64,000 nucleotides of DNA from Chelonoidis abingdonii (Eukaryota > Chordata > Testudines > Testudinidae). The notes beneath the pieces were generated by a model, which was given only the letters and a program-made list of their open reading frames with translations, did not search any database and was not told the origin of the DNA. The position numbers and the translations under genes are program-made. The stretch covers positions 64,084,862 through 64,148,861 of the forward strand of contig NC_133777.1 of NCBI RefSeq assembly GCF_003597395.2. The letters are read 5' to 3'. Of this stretch, positions 1 to 12,800 are shown piece by piece (positions within the stretch are counted from its first letter, which is position 1; every line of letters starts with the position of its first letter).

Positions 1-1463
1 CGGGCCGGCAGGGGTATATATTAGGCGCCATACCGGCGCCACTCCAGGGGGCGACCTGCTGGCCCACCGAGTGTTGCTAGGGTAAAAGTTTCTCCGACGA
101 ACGTGCACGCGGCGCGCGCACACCTAACTGGAATGGATATGAGCAAGCACTCGAAGAAGAACCAGAGATTTTCCTGTATAGGGGCATATCTGGCTCAGAG
201 AGACCAATCAATATAAACAAATGCGGTAATAACTGGCTCAGAAGTGTACGGCTTCAAAGTGCTACACAAATATGTTACCTCCACTCCATGAGCTAGATAA
301 GGTGGAGACCATTATCTTGTTCTTTGATTCCCGTCTGTCAGCTCAGTAGAGACAATGAGACTGAATGAAGTCTTTCCACCACTTTCTGTCTTGTGCCAGG
401 GTCACCACTTCGTCTGGAGACAGCTATAGAGAAGCCAAATAACTTAGACAATGCCATCGAGTGAGCCAGTGGCAGAAAGAGGATTAGAATTCATGGATTC
501 CTAGCTCCAGTCCTATGCTCAGTCTACGAGATTGTGCTGCTTCTCATGACACTAGCCTAGTGTCAGCAAGATTATAATTCTGTGTGGAGGAAGAGCTTGG
601 GACTCTCTTTGGGTTTGTCTACATGGTGCTTTAGTCTGCTCCAGAAAGGTGTAAATTTTAGTCTGCACTAGTATGATGCACTCTAACTGGCCCATGTAGA
701 CCATGCTGGCATCCACGAAAAGTTCCCTAGCGTGTGTTAATGTAGTCCTGTTTCAACCGGTACTATGTTAGCGTGCATTAGTGAATGTTTAGTGTGCGTC
801 AGCAGGGTCCACACGAGCCAGTTAGTGCATGACATGCTAGCATGGACTAAAATTTACACCCCTCTGGTGTGGACTAAAGCATAGTGCAGACAAGCCCTCT
901 GACTCCGTGCTCCCACGAAGGCTGAGGAAGACTTTCTCATTTGTAAAAGGGAGAGACTGCATATAAAATGTTGCTGCATGAGGTATGAGAGACTTTCCCC
1001 ATGTCTGGCCTCTACGCCTGTCTTATTATTGGATGCATTACTAGCAACTTATGTGCATTTTTAAATGTAAAGATTTATTTGACAAGTGCAAAAAGTATTT
1101 TAATTTGGTTAACTGACATGTTTAGCTTAAAGAAAGCCAGAATTATTGTTTTAAAGTGTGATAAACATGGAAGCCACACAGCATATGTTAGTGTTGTTAT
1201 CCCCATACTTACCTTTATAGCCAACTTTATAAAACTGCAATTCTGAATTTTGACACAACCTTAACTGGTGACAGATGCATATGCTGAACAATGTTGGATA
1301 AGTATTAAACTGAATTATCTGTATTTCATAAGAAACATGGGGGCAGCTGGTATAAATTGTCACAGTCCATGCACTTCAGTGGAGCAGTTTACCTCAACTG
1401 ACAATGTGCCCCAGATCTGTGAAACATATTCAAAAGTTTTGTTTTCTGTCCCCCCAATTATAG
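1..1463. other. GLDN intron or upstream sequence at the window edge
   Basis: No collagen-like (Gly-X-Y) exon or other coding exon is recognisable here. The GC-rich first 150 bases look like the end of an interspersed repeat. Apart from the palindromic element at 611-897 I see nothing defined. Confidence 0.4.
611..897. repeat. Palindromic MITE-like element, copy 1
   Basis: Starts gggtttgtctacatggtgc and ends with the near reverse complement (agtgcagacaagccc), with further inverted similarity inward (ctttagtctgc / ggactaaagca, taaattttagt / actaaaatttaca). The same element recurs at 19567-19804. No clear target duplication. Non-autonomous DNA transposon by structure; family not determined. Confidence 0.7.
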
Positions 1464-1547
1464 GTGAGACATGTGCCATACCAAATGATGACACACTGGT
1501 AGGAAAAGCTGATGAGAAAACCAATGGATACCATCTAAAAAAAGCTG
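1464..1547 (+). CDS. GLDN: GLDN exon: linker before the olfactomedin domain
   Basis: Acceptor ag at 1462-1463 after a pyrimidine-rich run, donor gt at 1548. The exon starts with the last two bases of a Gly codon and ends with the first base of a Glu codon. It encodes [18 protein letters not shown] followed by a divergent TNGYHLKKA tail. IPNDDTLVG is a gliomedin signature that separates it from other olfactomedins. Confidence 0.9.
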
Positions 1548-4500
1548 GTAACTTATTTTAAATATGATGCATTATTAAAATCTACTGTTTACTTGTGGAG
1601 GTCGGGGATGATGCAAATTTGTTTCTCTTTTTGCTATTAGAATGCATCATTAAATCAATAGGAAGTCCCACTGAGATGGCTAAGATACAGCAAACGTTTG
1701 GAACATGGATGAGGGAACCTGCAAATAGAAGTGATGAAAGAATTTGGCTTACGATGCATTTTTCAGGTACTGTGGATATAATTGTGGCTAGGTTGATCCT
1801 ATATTGCTTTTTCATTTTTTCAACCAAATCAGTGTTGTTAGAAATATAGTGTGTAAAATACTGTGATGAGTGAAAGTGAACTTTAGTTGGGAGGTCTGTT
1901 GCCCCACAGGTTGAAAAGCCAGGCGCAGTATTGCACAGTGGAGGTTATTTTTAAACCCAGGTAGTATCATTTTTTCTTCTTATAAACTAGAACTGGAACA
2001 GTCCACATTGTCTGCCTAATAAGTTATTATCATAAACTTTTAAAAGGCCTTTGTGCCTTAAATCTGCCACAGCATCAATGACCTTCTCCTGTGACTTCTC
2101 TACTTTGGCTCACAGGGTCATGTGACCCTGCCTTAGCCAACAGAAGAATTCTGGAAGAATAGCAACAAACTTGAATCAGTGTAAGTGGAGGGAGGCCTCA
2201 GTTTTTCCAGGTCTCAGTCACATTTATTTGAAAACTTCATCTGCTTTCATAATATATCTGGACATAGCTCTTGGAGCCTCAGAGAAGATACTAACTAGTG
2301 CTGCTTGGAAAATGTGGAAGGGGTTTCTGTAGAAAATTTCAACTTTTCTGTGGAAAGCTGAAAAATTTTGGCTGCAAACCAAACCTTTTCAGCTGAAGTG
2401 CTTTTGGGTTTTGACCAAAGAAAATTTCACCAAAAAAAAATGTGGAAAGAAAACACATTTTGGAAAAAAATTCCTTTATTTGAAAAATCCAATTTTCTGT
2501 CAAAACAGTTTCAGGGGAAAGTTTTCAGACAAGCCTAATTTTAAAGAGTCTTATTTATGTTCATTTTTACATTAATCCTACCATTTCCCTGTGACTTCAG
2601 TTTCCTAAACCGTGGCTTGCAAGTTTAAGGGTTTAAAAAAATGGGGGCGAGGGGGGGGCAGGGAGAGCAAGAACAGGAAAAACATGGAAATGGGCTGGAT
2701 TCTGGGTGACTTGGGCCCAGCCCCCTGTTGGAGAATCTAGATGCTACCAAAATACAAACATTGAATAATAAAGACAATAATTTAGGCTTAACTGGAGCTT
2801 TGTCTCTTGGTTTTTATGTTCCAGCACTCTGAGAAATGTTAAAAAATGTGGCTATGATTGGCAGGAAGTTGATTCTTATAGAATTGTATCCGGATGAGAG
2901 TAGAGATGTCAGATAGTTCAGTAAACCAACTGGCATGGTTTTCTTTCACATTTTCTCTCCCCTAAGGAAACTTTATAAAAGAATATGAGAATGCAAACGC
3001 ATTGCTGAATGACAGCTACAGGATCATTAACGTCACGGGGATCTTTTATGGATGTGGCCATGTGATATACAACAACTGTCTATACTATCAAAAAGGAGGA
3101 ACCAGGGTCATTGTGAAGTAAGTCAAAAATTAGCCTGATGGTGACTTTGCATTCCACTGGATGGAAGGCACAAGAAGTAATGAGAACATGAATGGAGGTT
3201 AAAAGGACAAATATGAACTTCACTGGAAAGACTCCCAACATTTTTGGTAATAAGCTCTGTTCTCTGTGTCTACATGTTCTGTAGTATCTTTGGGTTTCTT
3301 TGGGGATTGCGGATGGAAAGAGAGTGTGGATAGGAATGGTAGGTGAATGGATAGTGGTATCTAACTCCATGGATAACTAGTTCTCCATTAGCTGCTACTA
3401 GAAATGGCCACCAAATGCAGAGGTGGAGCCCACAACGTGCGACAGGAGAATCAGTTGTCAACAGGCTCACATCTTATAACTTGTGTTGTTCTGACAAATT
3501 TAGGCCCTGATCTTGCAGTTGGACCCTTGGGCTGGGTAGAATCCTGGTGAAGTTAATGGCACTCTAACTGGGGTGGGGAGGTCTAATGGTGGGATCAGGG
3601 CAGAAAAAGCATGTGAGAACGAAAGCAAGGAAATGAATCAGTCTTTACAAATATTAACTATTTTGAGCTAGCTATATCTTCATCCCAGGGGAAAACCCTG
3701 CTGCTTCAGCAGTACAGAAAGGTATCAAAGCTGTGTGCTGAAGGCAGAGCCAGAGTGCCGTGTGCTCTGGTGATCCTGGGCCAGTGGAATGGCTCTTCCA
3801 GCCATGTAAATTAGAGCAATCATACGGAAACCCTACCTTATGCTAGGAACTGGTTCAGCTCCAGGACTGGAGAGGTGGAAAGGTGGCTTAGAGCCACCCC
3901 TTCCTACTCAGCTGGCACCGAGAAAGTTCAGCCCACTGTATTGATCGTCTGTTGTTTCAGACACCTCCCTGGATCATGTCAGTCATGCCACGTAATTATG
4001 AAAGGTGGGATACAGTGGAGCTTGCCTTTGGCACAGGAGCTTCTTGGCATGCTAGGCCTTCTTGCTGAGCTGGCATGCATGTATGGCTGCGCAGTAGCTC
4101 AGTCACAAAGTCACATGTAATCTAGTGCTGCTAGTAGTGGTCTCTAACTTGTGCTGTGCATGGACTGCAATATACTAGTACTCAGGCATCAGGTGATTAC
4201 AAGGCAACGTGGTGAGCCTGCAGGCTCCCTTGCAGAGTGCCAACTTCACAATATGATTGCACATAACTAGACAGTTGCTATGGCTTTCCCACCCCGCTTC
4301 TGCTGGGTCTGAACCTGGAACTGCTCATGCCACCACATCTGTGTCTTGTTAGCTTTTACTGAGGAGTCGGGCAGACAGTGCTAATCAAAAACAAAACTCA
4401 GCTTTGAGAGAAGAGCCAAGCAAATGGACTTCAAGGACAAGTTAAAGATTCCAACTGCTTTCAAGTTTCCAGCTGCGTATCTGACATCTGAGCCAAGAAC

Positions 4501-7500
4501 ACCATTGTGTTTTGAAGTTTCTCCCCAGGCAGGTATGCATCTCTGGCACCCAAAGGGATGCAGTGAGAAAATAATGTGAGCTGGTTGCTGGGATCATACA
4601 TTGTTTGTTCTACCAAAGACCCTTCCAATTCCTTGCACCTTAAATGTTCTCAGACTTTGAACCACCTTGACTTATCTTAGCAAAAGGTACCCTATCATAT
4701 TACATTGCCAAGAGATGGCCTTTTTATTGTCAACTGCACTTTTCAGTTATTAATACCTCAGGCAGAAATTCTGTTTCCATGCAGAATAGATTGGCAGTCT
4801 TCAGTGGACATTATAGAGTCTCTAGCTCATCTCCCTTTTGGGTTATCGGAAGTTCTACTTGGGGAGTTATAGTTGTTTTATGTGAAGGACTCAGCGTAGG
4901 GGGAGCTGGGTGGTGGATGTTGCAAATGTTGCTTTGTTGAAAAAACTTTTATCAAAGAACAAGGTTTTGCAGCATTTCCAAAAGTTATCAGACTCTGGAT
5001 TTGTCTGATCTCCCCAGGAAGCCTTTTCCAGGAGCAGATCTCCTCTAATGAGAACGCTTTGTCCCTTTCTCTCGTGCTTTGTTCAAGAAAAGATCTTCAG
5101 TTTGATCTTCCTTCTCTCACACTAGTGAAATAGTTCACTATGCCATACCCAAAGCAGCTGTTGGTGGTGGTGAGTGAAGGAACTATCTTGGTTATATCTG
5201 GTAACTCTAGAGTAGATCACTCCCAGCAAGGACCAAGCCCAGGTTTTCTTTCATCATGCTATGTGGGTGGTGTGCAGGTAGGAGGCAGGAAAGGGCAGAG
5301 GCTCAGCCCTGCAGAATACACGTATCTTAGATCAGCAGAGGTTGGCTGCTTTCATATTCTTTGTATCTCCCTCAGCCCTCTATGGATACACAACTCCTGC
5401 AGAACTGCGCTTCCTGGGGGCTATCTCCTTACAGGCCTGTCCCCTTCCTCCCTCCCCCAGAGGTAAGGCTGTTTATACAGAGGAGGAGAGTAAGTTGATG
5501 TTGACTGGCTCAGCATCAGTGAAGCCTTCTCCTGCCATGAAGCTGTTGCTCCGTGGAGCTCTCACATTGGTGGAGTAAGGAGATGCTGCAGAGGTACTGC
5601 TGCACCTCCACTCCAGATTGACATGGTGGGTAGGTGAGCCACGCTTGCTGCTGCTGCTGGAGTGGCCCCAGGGCCAGCCACACCGGCCGCTGCTTGATCG
5701 GCCCCAGGCAGCTGGCCCCGAGGGCTGCCGTAGCAGCAGTGGTCTGGGTGCTGCCCCAGAGTAGCAGTCCTGGAACAGCAGTGGTGGCCCTGGCCGCCTC
5801 TCTCCCCCCGAGCAGCAGTGGCACCCAGGTGCCCCCCTGGAGCAGCAGTGGCACCTGGAAGCCCCCAGAGCACCTAAGTTTTAGTCTGGGGTATTTTTAG
5901 TACAAGTCATGGACAGGTCACGGGCTGTGAATTTTTGTTTATTGCCTGTCACCAGTCCATGGCTTTTACTAAAAATACCCAGAAGTAAATCTTAGCCTTA
6001 CTGATGGGCTCATCACCTCTTTTCCTTAGAGCTCATGGATCTGCTGCAGGTTTTTGTGTTGAATGTGCTTTCCTCCTGGGTCTTGGGAGATTTGGTGGGT
6101 GGCATTCTTAGGTAATAGCCAGCCCACCAAACATGCTCCTATTATGTGAATTTATCAATCCAAAGGATAAAGAGTGCTCTCTCCAAAACACTGCATCATT
6201 CAGTGGTTATATACAAACTAAAAATATGCCTGAGTGGTAGCTGATTACCCTCTTGAACTAGCAGAGAAACTTGCATTTAGTAGCTTGCTGAGCACTGTTG
6301 TTCTCAGATTATCATTCTATCATCTAAGAATTTCAAGGAATAAAAACACTTTTATATTTCAGATGAGACATTCAGACTTCCTTCATGGAGGCCAATGTGA
6401 GGTCAGAATGTTGGCAGGATGTTTTTATTTGGTATTTGAATGGATTTTAGAAGTATCTTTGATCAATTAACATGTTGTGGAGCTATATGAATGGTGAACA
6501 GGCCCAAACTCAGCCCACAAAATTTCCTCTTCTCTTCAATTTGCTGCTTCTCCCAGTGTTACTTGCAAGGAGCTTGAAAAATGGAACCAGCGTTTCATTC
6601 CTTCTGCAAACCCATTCCTCCCCTTAGTTGACTGACCTTCTCTTACTGACGAGAGAACATTTCATAGGCTAAATATAGTGAAACCCACCAAGATTATTTG
6701 GTTTTTTTGGATCTGGATATTTTCTTTGCGCCTACTGTCCGAGTAGGTAGTCCAAAAGTGTGGAACTTGCTCCCAGAGGACATTAGAATGACTGCTAATC
6801 TCACACAGCCCTCAGCCAAGCTTCCCCTCAATAACCACACTCTCACTATTGCTGTCATATTTTCCTCCACTGTGAGGATACAGAGAAGGAGAAAGTAGGG
6901 CTAGAGCCACAAAGGGAATGAAGGCTCAGCATTGCAATGCCCTAGCTGTAGGCGCCTTGCCACCTAGTGGAATCCTTGGCCCTGAGTTAGACGCCCAGGC
7001 TCCCTGTACAATGCATGGGGAGAGGTAGGTGCCTAAGAATCAGGTTTACAGAAGCCAGCATGATGAGAGAGGAGCTGCCTAAATAGCCAGTAGGAAATGC
7101 CAAGGAGAAGGGGGGGGTTTAACCCCTGCCCCTCAGAGGGAGTCAGGTGCCTATCCTCTGGGCCAGAGCGAGTCACCTCTCTCCATTTGAGATTCACAGT
7201 CATGAACCTAGCTCAGGTCAGTCCTTTCTCAAAGAAGGTGATGGTGCTGCTGCCTCCTTAACACCTCAGTGGTCTCCCAGATGTCCCACTAAGCAGAGGG
7301 CTATAGGGGATTCTATAGGGCAAGGGTAGGCAACCTATGGCACGTGTGCCAAAGGCGGCACATAAGCTGACTTTCAGCGGCACTCACACAGCCCGGGTCC
7401 TGGCCTCCGGTCCGGACGGGCTCTGCATTTTAATTTAATTTTAAATTAAGCTTCTTAAACATTTAAAAAAACCTTATTTACTTTACATACAACAATAGTT

Positions 7501-9282
7501 TAGTTATATATTATAGACGTATAGAAAGAGACCTAAAAACGTTAAAATGTATTACTGGCACACGGAACCTTAAATGAGAGTGAATAAATGAAGACTCGAC
7601 ACACCACTTCTGAAAGGTTGCCAACCCCTTCTATAGGGGATGTGTATGTGTGTGTATGTGTGTCTGGGGGGCGGGGGCGCGGTTCCCTCATTCTCTCCTG
7701 TTGAAGCTGTTCCATTTTGAATTAAATACTTAAATCTTCATTAGGCCATTAGAGGAATGAGTGACTCTATAGCCTAGGGCATTCACCTGGGAGGTAGGAG
7801 ACCTGGGCTCAGATCATTGCTCTGAATCTGGCAGAGTGGGCATTTGAAACCAGGTCTCCTGCAACCTGGGTGCGTGCTCTAACCACCGGACTGTTGGGCA
7901 CAAGTGGGGCACCTCCTCAGGCAATCTGGTAGGCATTCTTTTAGGCAGCTTCTGGAAACACCTACTGAATTATCACAGGTGAGATAGGTAGGGAACACCT
8001 AGTTTGTGAATCCCACTGAGGCTTAGGCACTGAGGTGGTTGGCAGCACCAGAACTTCAGTGGCTTTGTGCATGACCACCAGTGGCAATGTAGGTGCTTAG
8101 GGATTTTAGGTGCCTATAGGGCTAGGTAGGTTTTGAGGATCTAAATTTTGATCTCAGGTATCAAAATCCCTTTTTTGAATCTAGCCCTGAGAGCCTGAAT
8201 ATTTGTAAACTGCTCAGTGACTATGGTGATGATTTTGATACAGAGCCTAGATAGCTAGAGACTCATTCATTGGGTACCTGGGGCCAGATTTGAATGGTCT
8301 TTAGAAGCCTATTGAGCTTTTCAAAAGCATCTTAGGCTTTTCAAAATCTGGTGCAAGGTCTAGTTGACCTCACTTTAACTACCATATTCACCTCCCCCAG
8401 AAAAGGTGAAAGACCAAACCAGAACTGGGGGCGGCAGCTCACGGGGCACAAATCTAAAGGACAGAGATGGGAGTTTTGGATGCCTGGTTTGTTACGATGC
8501 TCTTACAAGACATCTCTCCATGGAAGACAGATGAAGGATTATTGACTGTTTCGATGGAATTATCTTAGTATTTATTTAAATACGGAGAGGCTGCTTTCCC
8601 CCTAGCAAGCACAAGCAGTGTGACACAAGCACACATGATTATTTTTGTCAGGAAGTCCTAAACTCTCTGAGCAAAGGTTTTGTCCTGTTTTTAAAAAATT
8701 GTAAAGGCAAGACAATCCTTCCTGAGAGACCTCTTCATTACTAAGAATTTACCCAAATTATGTATGTATGAAAAGCAAATTCTTAAACCAGCATCTTAAA
8801 TATTTATCTTGTTTCCTTTCAGATTTGAGCTTGATACAGCATCATTCAGAACCCTGACAATTGAAAATGCCTTACACGATGGTCGCCACTACCTCTTTTC
8901 TAACGCCAAGACGTACTTCAAAGTGGCAGTGGATGAAAACGGTCTTTGGATTATCTATGCCTCAAGTATTGATGAAAATATCATTGTAGCACATATTGAC
9001 GAAGAGACATTTTCAGTCGTTCAACATATCAACACTACATACCCCAAGTCTAAAGCTGGCAATGCATTCATAGCATGTGGAGTGCTATATGTTACTGATA
9101 CTAAGGATATGAGGGTAACTTTTGCTTTTGATTTGTTGAGAGAGAAGCAAATCGATGCAAGCTTTGAGTTAAGATCGGCACACTCTGTTCTTGCTATGCT
9201 TTCGTATAGTCTAAGAGATAGAGATTTGTATACATGGGAAAATGGCTATTTAATGCAATACTCTGTACATTTTGACAGCTGA
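1464..9282 (+). CDS. GLDN: GLDN (gliomedin), 3' four coding exons: olfactomedin domain and stop
   Basis: Gene-level entry for exons 1464-1547, 1641-1766, 2967-3117 and 8823-9282. Joined, they give 272 complete residues plus stop, with matching phases (84, 126, 151, 460 nt). Recognisable gliomedin stretches are [61 protein letters not shown] and [18 protein letters not shown]. Gliomedin is a collagen/olfactomedin protein of myelinating Schwann cells; its olfactomedin domain is shed or secreted and binds NrCAM and neurofascin-186 to cluster sodium channels at nodes (family knowledge). The transmembrane and collagen-like N-terminal exons are not in the window. The C-terminus stops at HFDS, which seems some residues shorter than the mammalian protein as I remember it. 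DMXL2 lies downstream in convergent orientation, which supports the assignment. Confidence 0.95.
1641..1766 (+). CDS. GLDN: GLDN exon: start of olfactomedin domain
   Basis: Acceptor ag at 1639-1640, donor gtac at 1767. Encodes [16 protein letters not shown], then [17 protein letters not shown] and MHFSG. The C..l..iG.P pattern and GTWM.(E/D)P are the usual opening of an olfactomedin beta-propeller. The Cys has a probable partner in the last exon (IACGVLY). Confidence 0.93.
2300..2535. repeat. Old foldback repeat rich in aaaatttc
   Basis: Intronic stretch with many interleaved ttttc/gaaaa words (gaaaatttcaac, gctgaaaaattttgg, ccaaaaaaaaatg, tttggaaaaaaattcc) that fold on themselves. Looks like a decayed MITE; boundaries are approximate. 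Confidence 0.35.
2967..3117 (+). CDS. GLDN: GLDN exon: central olfactomedin domain
   Basis: Acceptor ag at 2965-2966, donor GTAAGTC at 3118. Encodes [17 protein letters not shown], then [21 protein letters not shown]. The GCGHV.YNN.LYY.KGG block is typical of olfactomedin blades. An NVT N-glycosylation sequon precedes it. The second Cys (NNCLYY) is unusual at a position that is normally Ser. Confidence 0.93.
5886..5982. repeat. Inverted repeat (foldback), about 40-bp arms
   Basis: Left arm begins ctggggtatttttagtac (5886) and the right arm ends gtactaaaaatacc-like at 5982 (cttttactaaaaatacccag). Arms match with few differences around a short AT-rich loop. Probably the inner end of a GC-rich DNA transposon that also covers about 5630-5885, where agcagcagtggcacc-like units repeat. 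Confidence 0.6.
7319..7628. mobile_element. hAT-like non-autonomous element with 8-bp target duplication
   Basis: 310 bp flanked by perfect direct repeats TTCTATAG (7311-7318 and 7629-7636). The ends are inverted relatives (ggtaggcaacct / aggttgccaacccc). The 8-bp duplication and ends of this type fit the hAT superfamily. No coding capacity. Confidence 0.85.
7700..7960 (+). repeat. Interspersed repeat with tRNA-like segment, copy 1
   Basis: Contains gaagctgttccattttg, then a segment resembling a tRNA-derived SINE (gagtgactctatagcctag, ctgggctcagatcattgctc). Related copies occur at about 21590-21900 and 34660-34960. Boundaries are approximate. Confidence 0.5.
8823..9282 (+). CDS. GLDN: GLDN terminal coding exon: end of olfactomedin domain and stop
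   Basis: Acceptor ag at 8821-8822 after TTGTTTCCTTTC; stop TGA at 9280-9282. 460 nt, one base completing a Lys codon plus 153 codons including the stop. Encodes [68 protein letters not shown] and [19 protein letters not shown]. These cover the calcium-site and core propeller segments of olfactomedin domains. The ATG-initiated reading that begins at 8809 is not a real start; its first codons are intronic. Confidence 0.96.
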
Positions 9283-9860
9283 ATGCAATTTTAAAATGAT
9301 ACATCCTGCTGGCTGTATTGGGCTAAGTAGGTTATTTAAAGCTATGTCCTATATATCTCCTCCCTGCAGTATACACACACATTTTCTATTGAAGGTTAGT
9401 GGTTGTTTGTGTGTGCATAAAGGGGAGACCAGACTCCTTTGTGTCATTTACATATACTTAAATTCTATAGGCAATTCTTAGCTTTATAGAGAAAGAGCTG
9501 TGTGTTAGAAACTTATTTTTGTTTTTTCCCTACCATGCAGCCATAATTATATCTACTGTATACTGATTATTCTACAATACTATGTTCAATAGGGTCTGTT
9601 TCTACTCTTAATTGCAGACAGTAATTGCAAATTATCTTCTAGTCAGTGATTATAGCTTAGTATAAATGTCTAAACAGTGTTTACAAATAAGCTTCTTTGT
9701 ATCATTTCCATTTAATTCTTTGCATCAACTCTGAATTCTGTTTAGTTGTGATATTTTTTTAAAAATTGATGATCAGGGAGAGTAATTTTTGTACTAAAGT
9801 AAATATCGTAAAGACCAAAGTAATAGCTTATTAAAAACTCATTCTATATTTATAAGTCAA
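9283..9860 (+). other. GLDN: GLDN 3' UTR (extent tentative)
   Basis: AT-rich non-coding sequence directly after the GLDN stop. No canonical AATAAA is seen nearby; an ATTAAA at 9830-9835 is the best polyadenylation signal candidate. The end is a guess and could be further right. Confidence 0.3.
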
Positions 9861-12800
9861 AATAGAATAGAAAAAAGCAAGAATCCTGAAATTTGACAAA
9901 TCTGGCTAGCTACTAAATAACCAAAAAGCAAATAGAGAGGTGATGCAAATGATGGCTAGTGAAATGTGAACTTAGGGGGAGGAGGTGTTACAACAGGAAA
10001 TATAGTCAGAGCAGGTGAAGCTCGTTTTATTTAACATTTTTTTCAATTGCTTATCTTGAGCTAACCTCATCTTTCTCACAATTTAATGGAAGTGTAAATT
10101 GGGCCCAAATTTACACAAAACTCCTAGTCACAAATGAAGACTGTACTGTCATAATATAAAAAACCCCAACAACCTACAACTTTGAATGAGAGTGAATGTA
10201 CTGGTCAAAGTGCTTGATGATGAAATTGGTTGTCCTACTTGACTTTAGTCTTGGATTACATTCAAATACATGTGTTGTGGAAAATTGATCACACTGTTGA
10301 TTTTGGATCACACAGCCTGAGGCTCCTTTATTTCATACAAGCATACATGCAGGGAGAGTCAGCATGGCCTCGTGCAAGAAACGAACTGCTCTGCTCTCCA
10401 CAAATTTTACCAAGCTTTTAAAGGCTAAAACTGCAAGTACGTAACATGCTCGATACATTTTCAATTGCCTTATTTGGAATACAACGTTAATCAAGAGCAA
10501 GCTTAATAATTAGTTTTCCATATACGGTTTTTCCTGTTATTGTTATCCCTAGCCAAGTTTGTGGGTTGACTGTTCTAACACCTTTTCTGTAGTACTGAAA
10601 GCAAGCTCAGCTGTTGTAACTTAACAGATCTTCTGGTTCCCCTTTATCCAATTCCAGTTCCTCTTTTTGGGGCCCTGACCACATCTTTCTGCCCCTGCAT
10701 GCCCTTTGTACAGAAAAGCAAGCCTAGCTGAAGCTCTTAAGTTTCATAGCCTTGTAAAAAGGCCTAAGGCATTGTGTTGGGGGGTGGTCATCACTTGTCC
10801 CTAACACATGATAGTTGCAGCTAAGAAAGTATAGCCAGGAACTTTTGATCTTGATCACTAGGAAAAATGACATTTTAGAGGCGTGAAGGGATTAAGTTTG
10901 TTTGGCCTTCAAGAATAACGTATTTAGTAGTTTGACTACTAGCAACTAGGCCATGTAGCTTTTTGTTTAAATTGCTAGGTTTGAAACTCTGCTCCATTTC
11001 ATATTGCTTGAGCCTGATTTGTCACGGGCTTGAGACCTGCATAGTCATGTAGTCGCACTTGCACAAAGCAGGTGTAATATATTACCAGTTAGAAAGGTAG
11101 CATTTAACACTTACTTTTAAATGGGTGTATATGATAGCACAATGCAGAGGCGAATCAGGCCTTTGTGTTTAAGGCAAATAGGCCAGAGTTTCAACAACCA
11201 TGTGTTCAACAGCACTGTATGAAGGAATTTAATTAACTTCAGATCCATTGGTATCTTTACAAGCTGATAAAAACAAATCAACAGTTCCCAGGAACAGCTG
11301 TACCAGCCAGCTGCTAGTGCATATCTCATTTGAAAAAAGAAAAGCACATTGGATATGATTATCAGACCTATACTATGTTAAACTGAGAGTTTGGCCTAAA
11401 AAGCCTCACAGGATGGAAACCTCCCCCATCAATGCAGGGCTAACACTAGCAATTTGCCCCTGCCCATCTCAATGCCCACACACTAAAAAGAAGTCAGCAC
11501 CACCCTTTCAAATTAAACACCAGGCAAAGGAACATTGTTGAATGAGTTATATTCTCAGTGTCATTCATATTTTTTTAAGTTGTCACAAAATAGTGATGTG
11601 CCATCTACAATGTATCTTACTGTCTATAGAAAAAGGTAGGGTATTTATGAGCAACAGCTTTCTGTGATGATTTGGGGAAATTTTCTGTGGACAACAAATG
11701 AATTCTGTTGAAATTATGGACATCTGTATCAGCCTGGAGCTGCCATGTTGAATGTGGGAGTTGGCTACCTCCTCTGATGGTTTACCTCTTGGAAAACCAC
11801 CAAGGGGGGTAGTGGCACAGGGCTAACAATGTAAGGTTGTTAAATCTTGATAGTTCTCTAGTCAAATAGGAGGCTCCTAAACAAAAGGCTGAGTTCTCCC
11901 AGAAGTTAGTTTATCAGGGGAATCACCTGGTGAGAGGGCTGTGCTCACCTGTTGTGGATGATCAGATGGTCACATGACAGAGGAGACTGGTAGTTTATAA
12001 AAGGACAGGAGGGCAGTCCTCTGGTTTTTTGGTCATTTTTCACCACCTTAAGCTGTTGGAAGCTGTTTCAGGAGCTTGAGGAGGACAAGGCTTACTGATC
12101 ACAGTTGAACCCCACCAAAGACTTCCAAGGTAAGGGTGAACTAGAGTGAAAGGCACTGCAGGTGAAGTACTTGTTTTCTCTGTGTGATCCTGTACTTTGT
12201 CTCTTAAGAACTGAATTGTGACTATGTAAACAACTAACTTATTTTAAAAGGGAGCATAAAAATATACATAAGTAGGCAGAGTAATGAGCATTCCTACTCA
12301 CAAATAACACCCTCAATTCCATATAAGTACATTCTTCCCATTTCTAATCTATTATATTAGGATGGCTACCACAATGCTTCCTCCTTAACTGCATCAATGA
12401 CTGATTTCCAAATGGTGGGAGGAACAGAGCTCTATAGTTTAAAGCACATTTTAAGCTTTCTGAATGAACTCTCTACATATACTGTGTGTGTATGTGTATA
12501 TATATGTTAAACTTCTGAACCCAAGTTCCTTTGCCTTTATGGGTTTCAGCTGAAAGTTCATCTTCACATAACCATAGTAAAAATCATTATCCAGACAAAG
12601 CATGGGGGGATCTTACATATAACATCTCCCCCTCCACCCCAACAAAAAGAAGTGCTCTCTTAATGGGAAGGTTGCTCAATGATTTGCTGTAAACATAATC
12701 ACTAAAACATGCAGTGAAAACAAAAAAAAGTAGGTGTCCTAAGGATGCATTACTGCCTGAAGTTTGCTTTTCCTTGATGTTTATAAGTTGAAGTCAGATT

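Larger units (their letters stand above)
3118..8822. other. GLDN: Last GLDN intron (5.7 kb), repeat-bearing
   Basis: Bounded by GTAAGTC at 3118 and the acceptor at 8821-8822. It contains a GC-rich segment with CAG/CTG-type units (5630-5885), a foldback (5886-5982), a hAT-like insertion (7319-7628) and a tRNA-like interspersed repeat (7700-7960). The short open frames inside (for example 5516-5900 on both strands) are by-products of GC-rich repeats. Confidence 0.75.

Noticed and set aside
1001..1246. 81-codon open frame at the left edge as a possible upstream GLDN exon
   Set aside because: No Gly-X-Y or gliomedin-like sequence and no matching phase with the exon at 1464.
7740..7900. A functional tRNA gene in the tRNA-like repeat segments
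   Set aside because: Only A/B-box-like text in diverged interspersed repeats that recur three times; no cloverleaf or terminator run was found.
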